From Billgrantia aerodenitrificans (GTDB lineage Bacteria > Pseudomonadota > Gammaproteobacteria > Pseudomonadales > Halomonadaceae): a stretch of 64,000 bases of DNA. The stretch lies in the NCBI RefSeq assembly GCF_021404405.1, contig NZ_JABFTV010000002.1, forward strand, positions 124,001-188,000. The letters run 5' to 3'. The notes under the pieces were generated by a model. The model had not been told where the DNA came from. It saw only the letters and a list, made by a program, of their open reading frames with translations, and searched no databases. Below are positions 16,693 through 24,464 of the stretch, piece by piece. The number at the start of each line of letters is the position of its first letter. Positions within the stretch are counted from its first letter, which is position 1. The position numbers and the translations under genes are program-made.

Positions 16693-17160
16693 GTGCATCA
16701 GGAAGCCATCAAGTGGATCGCAGGTTTGCTGAGAAACAGAAACATCCCTTTTCTGATCTGTGGCGGACTGGCAGCAAAGGGGTATGGATCCGAACGCGAT
16801 TTAAACGACGTCGACTTGTTCGTTCCCGGTGAGCGCTTCTTAGAAGTGGTAGAGGCGGGCCAGGAATTCATAACCAAGCCTGCTGCCCACTATCGGGAGG
16901 AAGGCTGGGACCTGACCTATGTACAGTTCAAATATGAAGGCATCAAGATCGAAGTAGGATGTGCCGCTGGAGCGAGCATCTTCGATAAGGAAAGCCAGAC
17001 ATGGATTCCGCTTGATATCGATTTCTCTCGCTATGAGACCAGGTACCTCCTCGGCGTGGAGCTTCCGCTGATGTTAAGAGAGGATCTGGTTCGCTATAAG
17101 CTGGCATTGTCACGACCGGTGGACGAGGAAGACGTCCGGGCAATTTGTGGGAAAGGGTAG
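16693..17160 (+). CDS. Nucleotidyltransferase-fold protein
   Basis: A 155-residue protein resembling small nucleotidyltransferases: FLICGGLAAKGYGSERDLNDVDLFVPG contains the Gly-rich loop and the DxD-like acidic pair (DVD). LTYVQFKYEGIKIEVG would supply the third acidic residue. It may belong to the resistance or toxin-antitoxin NTase groups, but no partner gene is adjacent. The start is GTG 16693, preceded by GGGAGGATGA. It lies 18 bases after the PEP-mutase-like gene. Confidence 0.6.
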   Translation: MHQEAIKWIAGLLRNRNIPFLICGGLAAKGYGSERDLNDVDLFVPGERFLEVVEAGQEFITKPAAHYREEGWDLTYVQFKYEGIKIEVGCAAGASIFDKESQTWIPLDIDFSRYETRYLLGVELPLMLREDLVRYKLALSRPVDEEDVRAICGKG

Positions 17161-17201
17161 GAGGGCCATGTTGAAAGTCGGTCTTAGAAGGCCTTTTCCG
17201 G

Positions 17202-17221
17202 GTTAGTAAGCACTGACTGGA
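17202..17221 (+). repeat. 20-bp intergenic repeat, copy C
   Basis: GTTAGTAAGCACTGACTGGA, upstream of the 17276 gene. As with copy A, TAGCCTCG occurs shortly downstream (here inside a small palindrome, GCATAGC-CTC-GCTATGC). Confidence 0.65.
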
Positions 17222-17275
17222 GGGGCTGGCATAGCCTCGCTATGCTGGGGCGAAACACAACGCCAGGGAATACCG

Positions 17276-17785
17276 ATGCTGATCGAGATAATAAGAAACA
17301 CACCGCTATGGGTATGGCCGCTGCTGCTGTTTTTGCTCTACCGGGGCTATCAGCAGAGCCAGGACAGAACCATCGGCCTTTCCAAGCTGGGTATCATCCC
17401 GGCGATTTTCCTTTTCCTCGGGCTCTATGGCCTGATCAATGCGTTTGGCGCCGAGCCGGTACACCTGGCCCTCTGGGCAGTTGGCATCGGTCTCGCCGTG
17501 CTGCTCCATCTCAAGCTCGAGCTGCCCAGAGGCGTGCGTTTCTCACCGCAAGACCAAACCTTCCACGTGCCGGGCAGCTGGCAGCCGCTCGCGCTCATGC
17601 TGACGATCTTCTGCGCCAAGTTTGCCGTCGGCGTAATAGTCGGCATGCGGCTTCCCCTCGCCGGTACGGCCGCCTTCGCTGCTACGGTCAGCCTCGTATA
17701 CGGCCTGCTCGGCGGAATGTTCCTGGGCCGAGCCGTGGTGGTCTGGCGCGCCGCGCAAATCACCTCTCATGGCGCCAATACATAG
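17276..17785 (+). CDS. Small polytopic membrane protein (DUF6622-like)
   Basis: A 169-residue protein with about five membrane helices, starting MLIEIIRNTPLWVWPLLLFL and containing GYQQSQDRTIGLSKL on a loop. This layout matches the DUF6622 family; function unknown. The ATG has CAGGGAA upstream. Its end overlaps the convergent end of the PHA synthase gene by 19 bases. Confidence 0.65.
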   Translation: MLIEIIRNTPLWVWPLLLFLLYRGYQQSQDRTIGLSKLGIIPAIFLFLGLYGLINAFGAEPVHLALWAVGIGLAVLLHLKLELPRGVRFSPQDQTFHVPGSWQPLALMLTIFCAKFAVGVIVGMRLPLAGTAAFAATVSLVYGLLGGMFLGRAVVVWRAAQITSHGANT

Positions 17786-19581
17786 CTTCCCGGCGCGTCG
17801 GTCAGGGGAGGGTACTGTTGGCTACCCATGCCTGGCGGCGGTACCTGCTCAGTAGAATGGGCCGCTAGCCACTGATGCCACGCCGGCCACCAGGAGCCAT
17901 CCTGCTCGGGCGTGATCTGCTGCCAGGTTTCCGGATCCAGGTACGCCTTTTCATGTTGTGGCGCAGACATCCGAAAGCGGCGGCCCGGATGCCCCGGCTC
18001 ACTGACGATACCCGCGTTGTGCCCACCGCTGGTGAGCACGAAGGTTACCTCGTCGGTATCCGCCAGCAGATGGATCTTGTAGACGGACTTCCAGGGAGCC
18101 ACGTGATCGGTGGTGGTGCTGACGACGAACAGCGGCGCCCGAATGTCCTGAATCACGACCGGTCGGCCATCCACCCGATAGTGCCCATTAGCCAGATCGT
18201 TGTTCAGGAACAGCTGGCGCAGATACTCGGAATGCATGCGGTAGGGCATGCGAGTCAGGTCTGCATTCCAGGCCATGAGAGCATTCATGGGCTGACGTCC
18301 GCCGAGGAGGTAGTCATGCACGATGCGCGACCAGATCAGATCGTTGGAGCGCAGGATCTGGAAAGCGCCGGCCATCTGGTAGCCGTCGAGATAGCCCTGA
18401 TCCCACATCATGTTTTCCAGATACGAGACCTGGCTTTCGCCGATGAACAGCATCAGTTCGCCGGCTTCGGTGAAGTCCACCTGAGTGGCCAGAGTGGTCA
18501 GGGAAGCCAGCCTCTCGTCGCCATCCCGCGCCATGGCCGCCGCCGCGATGGAAAGCAGCGTACCACCCAGACAGTAACCCACCCCGTGAACCTTGTGGCT
18601 GCCAGTGATGGCACAGATTGCATCCAGCGCCGCCATCGGCCCCAGCCGACGATAATCCTCCATGCCCAGATCGTGATCCTCCGAGCCCGGATTGCGCCAG
18701 GAGATCATGAAGACGGTATGGCCTTGATCCACCAAGTATTTGACCAATGACTGGGCGGGCGTGAGGTCGAGAATGTAATACTTCATGATCCAGGCAGGCA
18801 CGATCAGCACCGGTTCCGCGTAAACCTGCTTCGTCGTTGGTGCGTACTGGATCAGCTCGATCAGGTGATTCCGATAGACCACCTTGCCGGGAGTGACCGC
18901 CAGGTTCTTGCCTACGCGGAACGCCTCGGCACCGACCGGTGGCTTGCCGGATACGGCCCGTTCCCAGTCCTCGATGAAGTGCTGCCAACCCACCACCAGA
19001 TTCTGTCCGCCGGTCGCCATCGTGGTAGCAACCACTTCAGGGTTCAGCCACGGAGAGTTGGATGGCGAGTACCGGTCGAGTATCTGGCGTGTGATGAAGT
19101 TCACCACCCGCTCGCTCTCCGGCGACAGGCCGTCGATCTCGCTGGTGGCGTTGTGCCACCACTGCTGGGTCAGCAGAAAAGATTGATAGATCAGGTTGAA
19201 CGGCCAACGCTGCCACTCCTCGCCGCTGAAGCGCTGGTCCTGCTCCAGCGGCTCGATACAGGCAGCGGCACCGGACCCAGCCGCCACGCGATTGAGGTAT
19301 TGCCCGAAACGGGTGAGCTTGCGGGTGTACTTCTCGCCCAGCTCCAGTTGCTTGCCCGGGGAGAGCATCATGTGAACCAGCCACTCGTAATAGACGCTGG
19401 CCAGGCCGGCCGGGGTGATGCCGGCGGTCAGCCTGGCCAGGTTTGCCTTGAAGGCCCGGTCCAGGGCATGGGTGGAGTAGAACCCCGGGTTGGGGCGCTC
19501 CACGATAGAGGGGAGTTCCGCGCACCGCGCGGGCCTTGGGGCGATATCGGGAGCGGCCGGGTTTCGAGTATCCTGCGACAT
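17767..19581 (-). CDS. phaC: Class I poly(3-hydroxyalkanoate) synthase
   Basis: A 604-residue PHA synthase that polymerises 3-hydroxyacyl-CoA into storage polyester on the granule surface. The N-terminal PhaC domain is followed by an alpha/beta-hydrolase core. The lipase-like box VHGVGYCLGGTLLS carries the catalytic Cys337; the Asp in STTTDHVAPWKS and the His in SGGHNAGIVSEPG complete the triad. Class I is inferred from length and the absence of phaE or phaR beside it. No phaA/phaB/phasin genes are adjacent. The start at 19581 is chosen because it gives MSQDTRNP; a longer frame upstream has no homology. Confidence 0.9.
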   Translation of the reverse strand: MSQDTRNPAAPDIAPRPARCAELPSIVERPNPGFYSTHALDRAFKANLARLTAGITPAGLASVYYEWLVHMMLSPGKQLELGEKYTRKLTRFGQYLNRVAAGSGAAACIEPLEQDQRFSGEEWQRWPFNLIYQSFLLTQQWWHNATSEIDGLSPESERVVNFITRQILDRYSPSNSPWLNPEVVATTMATGGQNLVVGWQHFIEDWERAVSGKPPVGAEAFRVGKNLAVTPGKVVYRNHLIELIQYAPTTKQVYAEPVLIVPAWIMKYYILDLTPAQSLVKYLVDQGHTVFMISWRNPGSEDHDLGMEDYRRLGPMAALDAICAITGSHKVHGVGYCLGGTLLSIAAAAMARDGDERLASLTTLATQVDFTEAGELMLFIGESQVSYLENMMWDQGYLDGYQMAGAFQILRSNDLIWSRIVHDYLLGGRQPMNALMAWNADLTRMPYRMHSEYLRQLFLNNDLANGHYRVDGRPVVIQDIRAPLFVVSTTTDHVAPWKSVYKIHLLADTDEVTFVLTSGGHNAGIVSEPGHPGRRFRMSAPQHEKAYLDPETWQQITPEQDGSWWPAWHQWLAAHSTEQVPPPGMGSQQYPPLTDAPGSYVLAP

Positions 19582-19725
19582 GACATGACCCCCGGTTCGA
19601 GGAGGAGCGACCGAAGGCGACGGCGGCCGCAGTGTACGGGAATGGTTGAGCGCGAGGATTGCAGAAATCTCAGTGTAGGGTCGTATGATGAAATTTACAG
19701 GCAATATCCTTCGGTACGATAAGGA

Positions 19726-20847
19726 TCACGAATCTGAGTTGATCGCACTTCTGGAATCTGAGCCAGACTGGAACTCTTTGGCTGCATTGTTGAGCAGCGC
19801 CCCCTCTCGCTCGACACCGGATTCCGCAATTGGGCCGCGAACGCAGTTCCGTCCACTCGCCTTGGCCTGGTACAGCCGTTTATCGGCGACTCGGCTGAGC
19901 GTGTCCAGGTCAAGCCCGTCGGGGCCATATTCGGCGACGCCTATGCTGACGGTGAGTTTGAGGATCTTGCCCTGATATTCGATATCGAGTTGTTCCAGGC
20001 TCTGCCGCAGCACCTCGGCTACGGCGAAGGCTCGCTTACCATCGGTGTTGTTCAGTAGTACCAGGAATTCCTCGCCGCCAAAGCGTGAGATCAGGTCGAT
20101 CTCCCTCAGGCGCTGCTGCAGCATACGAGCGAAGGCGACCAGCACCGCGTCTCCGGCCTCGTGCCCGTACTCGTCGTTGATCCGCTTGAAGCGATCAAGG
20201 TCCAGCATCAGCAACGAGAGTGGGGTCCCATTGCGCCGTGCCTGTGCCTGTGCCTGCTCCCAGAGGAAGACGTCGATGAGGCGCGCGCGATTGGCCAGCC
20301 CGGTCAGCGGGTCGACCGTGGCCAGACGCGTCAACTTCAGCTCGGACCGTTCACGAGTACGTTCGTAGAAGTGTGACATGCCAAGGGTAGTAAGCGCGGC
20401 GATGATGGCGTTGGACATCACCTCTACCCTAACGAGTTCGGGGCTGCCGCCAAAGCGGTACAAGAAGAGGGCGGCGCCAACCCCCATATAGCCCACCGAG
20501 AGCAGCAGGCCCAGCCTGGAACCGAGCAGAAGGTGCGTGACGAGCGGGATGACCAGCAGCCAGATGAAGGCGAACGGCGAGATCTCTGGTCGGCTCAGCA
20601 GCAGGATCGTGACCGACAGCAGTATCAGCAAAAAGCGCAGGCACCATGCCTGGACTCGCCGTGTGCGACGAACCACGACCAGCAGGCCGGCGGCGAGAGC
20701 GGCAAGGGCGACCTGGATACCGCCGACGAGAATCATGCCGTCGGGAAAGTTGAACGCCGCAAAGACCAGTGCACTTGCGATGGTGACCAGCAGCATGGCT
20801 TGCAGCACCGCCCGGCGATGTTCTTGATCTTCTTGATATGGGTGCAT
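19726..20847 (-). CDS. Membrane-anchored diguanylate cyclase (GGDEF)
   Basis: A 373-residue protein with about five or six membrane helices (residues about 15-170), then a GGDEF domain with an active-site RFGGEEFLVLL and the substrate region DPLTGLANRARLIDVF and LDLDRFKRINDEYGHEAGD. It should make c-di-GMP at the membrane. No RxxD inhibitory site is evident just before the GGEEF. The start at 20847 gives MHPYQEDQEHRR; further upstream the frame has no family similarity. It stands alone on the minus strand. Confidence 0.87.
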   Translation of the reverse strand: MHPYQEDQEHRRAVLQAMLLVTIASALVFAAFNFPDGMILVGGIQVALAALAAGLLVVVRRTRRVQAWCLRFLLILLSVTILLLSRPEISPFAFIWLLVIPLVTHLLLGSRLGLLLSVGYMGVGAALFLYRFGGSPELVRVEVMSNAIIAALTTLGMSHFYERTRERSELKLTRLATVDPLTGLANRARLIDVFLWEQAQAQARRNGTPLSLLMLDLDRFKRINDEYGHEAGDAVLVAFARMLQQRLREIDLISRFGGEEFLVLLNNTDGKRAFAVAEVLRQSLEQLDIEYQGKILKLTVSIGVAEYGPDGLDLDTLSRVADKRLYQAKASGRNCVRGPIAESGVEREGALLNNAAKEFQSGSDSRSAINSDS

Positions 20848-21146
20848 GCACGAAACCCTGCTCAGGTTTTGAACGCAAAATCGGCAGTCAGCACATCCAT
20901 GCAAGCCAGCGTGCCAAGGCGTGAGGGCCACGAGCCAATTTGCCATATTGCGTGGCGTTTCTCGTGGTTCCTTTGGTCAGCCTGGCGTAAGCCGTTTCTT
21001 ACATCGTATAGGCTTTCGACTACCCCGAAGCGACTCAGATCAATATCCAGTCTCGTTACGTAGAATTACACGATAGAAAGCGCTAGCTTAACCTAAGCAG
21101 GCTGAACCAAACGTCCCTAGCCAATCGCTGAAGCGAGAGGAAGCCT

Positions 21147-21917
21147 TTGGACTATTCGATCCTCTTTGAAGCCGCTAGGCCGCTATGGTGGGTGCTGCCC
21201 CTCCTGGTGCTACTCGGCATACTCAAGTCCCGCTGGTTCAAGGGCATGTTCGGCGAGGCCTTCGTCAAGCTGATCGCCAAGGTGCGGTTGCCGGCGGATG
21301 AGTACCGCGGCGTTCACAACGTCACGCTGCCCACGCCCGACGGCACCACCCAGATCGACCACGTGCTGGTCTCCCGCTACGGCATCTTCGTCATCGAGAC
21401 CAAGCATATGGCGGGCTGGATCTTCGGCAGCGAACGCCAAGCCCAATGGACCCAGAAGCTCTACCGCAAGAGCTTCAAGTTTCAGAACCCGCTGCGCCAG
21501 AACTACAAGCACTTGAAAGCGCTGGAAGCCCTGCTCGACGTGCCGCCAGATACCCTTCACTCGCTGGTGGTCTTCTCCGGCAGCGCCGTATTCAAGACCA
21601 GCATGCCCGAGAACGTCACCATCGGCGGCGGCTACGTGCGCTACATCAAGTCGTTCCGCGAGCCCGTGCTGACGCAAGCCCAGGTAGAGCAAGTGCTGGA
21701 AAGCATCACCACCGGCCGCCTTGCACCGACTCGGGACACGCACCGCCAGCACGTGAAACAGCTCAAGGCCCGCTTCGAATCCAGCTCCGACAGAACCTGC
21801 CCGAAGTGCGGTAGCGTCATGGTGCTGCGCACCTCGAATCGAGGGGCAAACGCCGGCAATCGATTCTGGGGCTGCTCGGCCTATCCCAAGTGCCGGGAGG
21901 TGCGGGATGCAGCGTAG
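21147..21917 (+). CDS. NERD-domain protein with C-terminal zinc finger
   Basis: A 256-residue protein with an N-terminal membrane helix (WWVLPLLVLLGIL), a NERD nuclease-related domain (DGTTQIDHVLVSRYGIFVIE, then KHMAGWIFG; the D, E and K match the PD-(D/E)xK pattern) and a topoisomerase-type C4 zinc finger at the end (CPKCGSVMVLRTS, FWGCSAYPKCR). Such proteins are thought to act on DNA, but function is unproven. The start is TTG with AGAGGAAG upstream. It is the last ordinary gene before the AT-rich island. Confidence 0.8.
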   Translation: MDYSILFEAARPLWWVLPLLVLLGILKSRWFKGMFGEAFVKLIAKVRLPADEYRGVHNVTLPTPDGTTQIDHVLVSRYGIFVIETKHMAGWIFGSERQAQWTQKLYRKSFKFQNPLRQNYKHLKALEALLDVPPDTLHSLVVFSGSAVFKTSMPENVTIGGGYVRYIKSFREPVLTQAQVEQVLESITTGRLAPTRDTHRQHVKQLKARFESSSDRTCPKCGSVMVLRTSNRGANAGNRFWGCSAYPKCREVRDAA

Positions 21918-22448
21918 GGCGGAGTATCAGGCTCAAGATGCCACGGCACGTGCCGATAGTTAATTTAACAAGGCTAGTGTGAATAAGTGCTTCGAATCGG
22001 ATTCCAACATCGTCAGATGAAGCATGTCGGCGGCTAGTAACCGCCTGAGTGGGAGGCCGATGAGCGGCATTCCCAGGCGGTAGCGTGCCTGAATGCCAGG
22101 TGTCCTCCTATCCCAGAGGGCTGCGCACGCCATGGGAGCGAATGAAGTAGCGAACCCAGTAGCAGTAGGTTTTCTCGGTACGCGGGCTTTAGCGCTTCAC
22201 CCGCATGATGGCCTTCACACGGTCCATCAGCTTTGGCGGTCTGTTGTGCGTATCCATACAGCAGCTCTCTTGTGATGTGGATATGCATACAGTGTTATTG
22301 GCTCTGGCAAAACGCGCAAGTGCACGAATCCTGCATAGGTGGTCGAGCTATACTTAAGCTTAAAAAAACAATGAGTTGGAAGAAGATGTTCATTCAATAT
22401 CAGGACGTGAAGTCCAATCACTGTTAGTGGCTCTACTAGGAAGAATTT
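21918..22448. other. Intergenic region with a partial attC-like site and a possible group II intron fragment
   Basis: ATTTAAC at 21963-21969 followed by AAGGC repeats the 5' half of the attC site at 23706. Directly after it, GTGTG at 21977 fits the GUGYG 5' end of group II introns, and the next 250 bases are rich in hairpins, for example GGCGG/CCGCC at 22029-22045. TTGTGCG near 22246 resembles the 3' L-box of the same attC family. No intron-encoded reverse transcriptase is present. I see no supportable gene here; the intron idea is weak. Confidence 0.3.
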
Positions 22449-22937
22449 ATGGGCGAAGAAAAGGGCAATGATGAGTTACAGATCAAGGTTTGGGAGAAAA
22501 CCGTTGATGTACAGATGCATTTTAATGACCTATGCTTGAAAGTTAGGTCCTTAGCTGTTTCTATCCTTGGTGTTCTTCTTGGTGCGTCGGCAATTTCCTA
22601 CAGATTTGGAGGGATTGTTACTGTTAACGACTTGGAGTTCCACATAGCTGCTGTATTTATCGCTCTGTCTATGATGATTTGGGCGGCTTTTTACTCTATG
22701 GATAGATATTGGTACCACGAACTGCTTAAAGGGGCTGTTCGGCATGGCCGCGAAGTGGAAAAGGCGCTTTCCAAAAGCTCCCTGATAATTTCTCTATCGG
22801 ATTCTATTAGAGACGCAAGCCATAATTCTTTAAATAAAAATGCTGCTTCAAAGTTAAACTGGTTTTATATGTCGATTTTATTGGTGCAGTTTGCCATGTT
22901 TCTGGTTGTGTTTTTCGGCTCTTTGAAAATTGCTTAG
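22449..22937 (+). CDS. Cassette-like three-helix membrane protein of unknown function
   Basis: A 162-residue protein. An N-terminal soluble segment (KVWEKTVDVQMHFNDLCLKV) is followed by two close membrane helices (about residues 40-60 and 66-88), a cytosolic helical stretch with SMDRYWYHELLKGAV, and a last helix (about 140-160). I do not recognise a named family; the shape recalls small membrane proteins often found in integron cassettes and as putative membrane effectors. Codon use is much AT-richer than in the core genes. AGGAAG precedes ATG 22449. A partial attC-like sequence follows the stop. Confidence 0.6.
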   Translation: MGEEKGNDELQIKVWEKTVDVQMHFNDLCLKVRSLAVSILGVLLGASAISYRFGGIVTVNDLEFHIAAVFIALSMMIWAAFYSMDRYWYHELLKGAVRHGREVEKALSKSSLIISLSDSIRDASHNSLNKNAASKLNWFYMSILLVQFAMFLVVFFGSLKIA

Positions 22938-22975
22938 GAATATCCAAAGAGTTGGGGTCTGTCCAATACACGAAC

Positions 22976-23000
22976 GCTAACCAAGCGCATCACTACGCGG
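22976..23000 (+). repeat. attC-like 5' half, interrupted by an insertion element
   Basis: GCTAAC followed by CAAGCGCATCACTACG repeats the R-box and L-box arrangement of the better site at 23706 (TTAACAAGGCGCATCA). The IS3-type remnant begins immediately after, at 23001. Confidence 0.5.
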
Positions 23001-23334
23001 TGGAGTTCCCCCACTCCAGTGGACACGCATCGATAACTCCCCAACAGGAGAGAACCGATACCCGAGATGATCACGGGGAAGAAAACGCAACGCTATAGCA
23101 CCGAGTTCAAAGTCAAAGCGGTGGAGTGGAGCCACCAGGCCCACCGGAGCGTCAAAGGCGTTGCCGAAGCACTGGATATTTACCCCTTCATGCTGTCACG
23201 TTGGCGAAAGGAATACCGAGAGGGACAGTTCTATGATAGTCATCGGCTGCACAGTAGCCTTGGTTACCGGACCCCGATAGAGTTCGAGGAGATGAGCTGA
23301 TGGTGACGTGTCCACTTTTTTTGGGGGAATTCCA
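23001..23334 (+). mobile_element. Internally deleted IS3-family element (mini-IS)
   Basis: The ends form inverted repeats of about 27 bases: TGGAGTTCCCCCACTCCAGT on the left and, on the complement of the right end, TGGAATTCCCCC then AGTGGACACG. Both ends have the TG...CA tips of IS3 elements. Only 334 bases remain, so roughly a kilobase has been lost. I could not identify a clean target duplication. It would depend on a full-length relative elsewhere to move. Confidence 0.75.
23067..23300 (+). pseudogene. In-frame OrfA-OrfB remnant of an IS3-family transposase
   Basis: 77 residues. The first 53 or so are the helix-turn-helix start of an IS3-type OrfA (RYSTEFKVKAVEWS, VKGVAEALDIYPFMLSRWRK). 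These run directly into the last residues of OrfB (YDSHRLHSSLGYRTPIEFEE). The whole DDE catalytic domain is missing, so it cannot transpose. The deletion joined the two frames without a stop. Confidence 0.8.
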
Positions 23335-23391
23335 CGCATCGCGCTCCACCGGACGCGGCTAACGCCGCGCCGCTTAGCTTAGACGTTAAGT
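23335..23391 (+). repeat. attC-like 3' half
   Basis: After the insertion element, a palindromic stretch (GCGGCTAACGCCGC) is followed by CCGCTTAGCTTAGACGTTAAGT. GTTAAGT at 23385-23391 fits the GTTRRRY core site of attC, and a cassette-like gene starts 17 bases later. Its L-box does not pair well with the 22976 half, so the site may be hybrid or degenerate. Confidence 0.5.
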
Positions 23392-23407
23392 TTCAGTCAG
23401 AGTATAT

Positions 23408-23705
23408 ATGGGAAAGAAGAGCAAGGACAAATGGCAATTGCCTAGAACTGAAGTTACTTGGCACGGTAGCGGCAGCACGTCTACCCACCGCAAGAAGCGG
23501 TCGGTAGCATCTCGTGCAGTGGATGATCGAAGTTGGCACTTTACTTTGGTTCACGTTCCATCGGGCATTGAGGTATCGGGTGAAGTGCCCAAAGGAAATT
23601 ACTCACAGAAAAAAAATGCAGCAAGAAAGGGAAAAATTATTATCGCAATTATGGGGTCAGCTGGAGCTTAAAGTGGCCCGTCATTTGAGGCTTCCAGGTT
23701 GGTGA
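23408..23705 (+). pseudogene. Frameshifted small cassette gene, function unknown
   Basis: The first frame reads MGKKSKDKWQLPRTEVTW and continues with SWHFTLVHVPSGIEVSGEVP. It then meets a run of eight A residues at 23609-23616. Without a shift it ends at 23671 with a low-quality tail (KGKIIIAIMGSAGA). With one A fewer, the frame continues MQQEREKLLSQLWGQLELKV then ARHLRLPGW and stops at 23705, immediately before the attC at 23706, as expected for a cassette gene. So the intact product is probably about 98 residues and this copy carries a 1-base insertion, an assembly error, or a slippage site. The family has no function I know. Confidence 0.55.
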
Positions 23706-23792
23706 ACTTAACAAGGCGCATCAATTCGATCCGGCCTTCGGCCTACGCTGGACGGCCTCCTGCATCGGCCGCCGTTGTGCGCGACGTTATCT
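23706..23792 (+). repeat. Integron attC recombination site
   Basis: Core sites are ACTTAAC (23706-23712, fits RYYYAAC) and GTTATCT (23786-23792, close to GTTRRRY). Inside them, GCGCATCAA (23716-23724) pairs with TTGTGCGC (23775-23782), leaving one unpaired T at 23721. This single extrahelical base on the L'' side is the hallmark of single-stranded attC folding. Three-base spacers (AAG, GAC) separate R and L boxes. The centre holds further inverted GGCC-rich sequence. Total length, 87 bases, is normal for attC. Confidence 0.75.
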
Positions 23793-23811
23793 TTGTCAGG
23801 TGAGAATATCG

Positions 23812-24405
23812 ATGATGATTTGGGTAAGAGTGTTTTTTGCGGCTATGCTGATATCGCCATCCATTTTGAGCCATGCGGCCACTGTACAGAGTGCTGATGC
23901 ACTTGATCTTCTTTTAAAAAGCAATATAGTTAATCGTGACTCTGGTGAAGAAGTTACGAGAAGGTTCCTATCGGAATGTTTGAGCAAAGAAGGCCCGGCG
24001 CGCTACCGGCTAGAATGCGATGATGTCTTGTTTGTATATCACATCTCATACTTCGATAACATTTCCGGGCAATCGGAAGTTGCTCTAATCACTGAGGATG
24101 GAGTATCCGTTGAAAATAGGTGGGTTTTTGAAGTTGGTGACGGTGTATATGTTGATGTGACAGAGAAAATCTGGCCTACCATAACGGAAAATATGATAGG
24201 CAAGCTCCTTGTGCAGGAAACTGGAGACAGTAGTTACACCGCTGAGTATATTCGGGGCGTGGCACACTCCAGTTATCGGATTTCGTATGGCGCCGATACA
24301 GCTATAATGGTCGGGTCCGGGATTCCTGATGTATCATATGGCGTTGAATTAGGTAGAATTGTGTGGGATGGCCGTGAATTTGTTTTTTTACCAAACAGAA
24401 GATAG
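23812..24405 (+). CDS. Secreted or periplasmic cassette-type protein of unknown function
   Basis: A 197-residue protein with a clear signal peptide (MMIWVRVFFAAMLISPSILS, cleavage expected after HA or HAA). The mature part has no Cys pair beyond two residues near position 50-65 and no motif I recognise; it is rich in short beta-like segments (VYHISYFDN, SEVALITEDGVS). AGGTGAG lies 7 bases before ATG 23812; GTG 23800 is less likely. It starts 19 bases after an attC site, so it is probably a mobile cassette gene. AT-rich codon use supports transfer. Confidence 0.6.
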   Translation: MMIWVRVFFAAMLISPSILSHAATVQSADALDLLLKSNIVNRDSGEEVTRRFLSECLSKEGPARYRLECDDVLFVYHISYFDNISGQSEVALITEDGVSVENRWVFEVGDGVYVDVTEKIWPTITENMIGKLLVQETGDSSYTAEYIRGVAHSSYRISYGADTAIMVGSGIPDVSYGVELGRIVWDGREFVFLPNRR

Positions 24406-24419
24406 CGAGCAGTTGAGTT

Positions 24420-24464
24420 CGCTCCCTGCGCTCCCTGCGCTCCCTGCGCTCCCTGCGCTCCCTG
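24420..24464 (+). repeat. Tandem repeat, five exact copies of CGCTCCCTG
   Basis: A 9-base unit repeated five times without a mismatch, starting 15 bases after the secreted-protein gene. No spacers, so not a CRISPR array. Read on the opposite strand it gives runs of Arg-Glu-Arg codons, but no gene there is supportable. Confidence 0.9.

Noticed and set aside
15141..17221. The 20-bp repeats as attC sites
   Set aside because: They lack paired R and L boxes and an inverted stem of 50 bases or more. GTTAGTG/GTTAGTA does not fit GTTRRRY. Operator or other repeat is more likely.
19685..19975. Small plus-strand open frame upstream of the diguanylate cyclase end
   Set aside because: Mostly antisense to the cyclase C-terminus, with no domain or ribosome site.
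24420..24464. CRISPR array
   Set aside because: Units are only 9 bases, directly adjacent, with no spacers and no cas genes.
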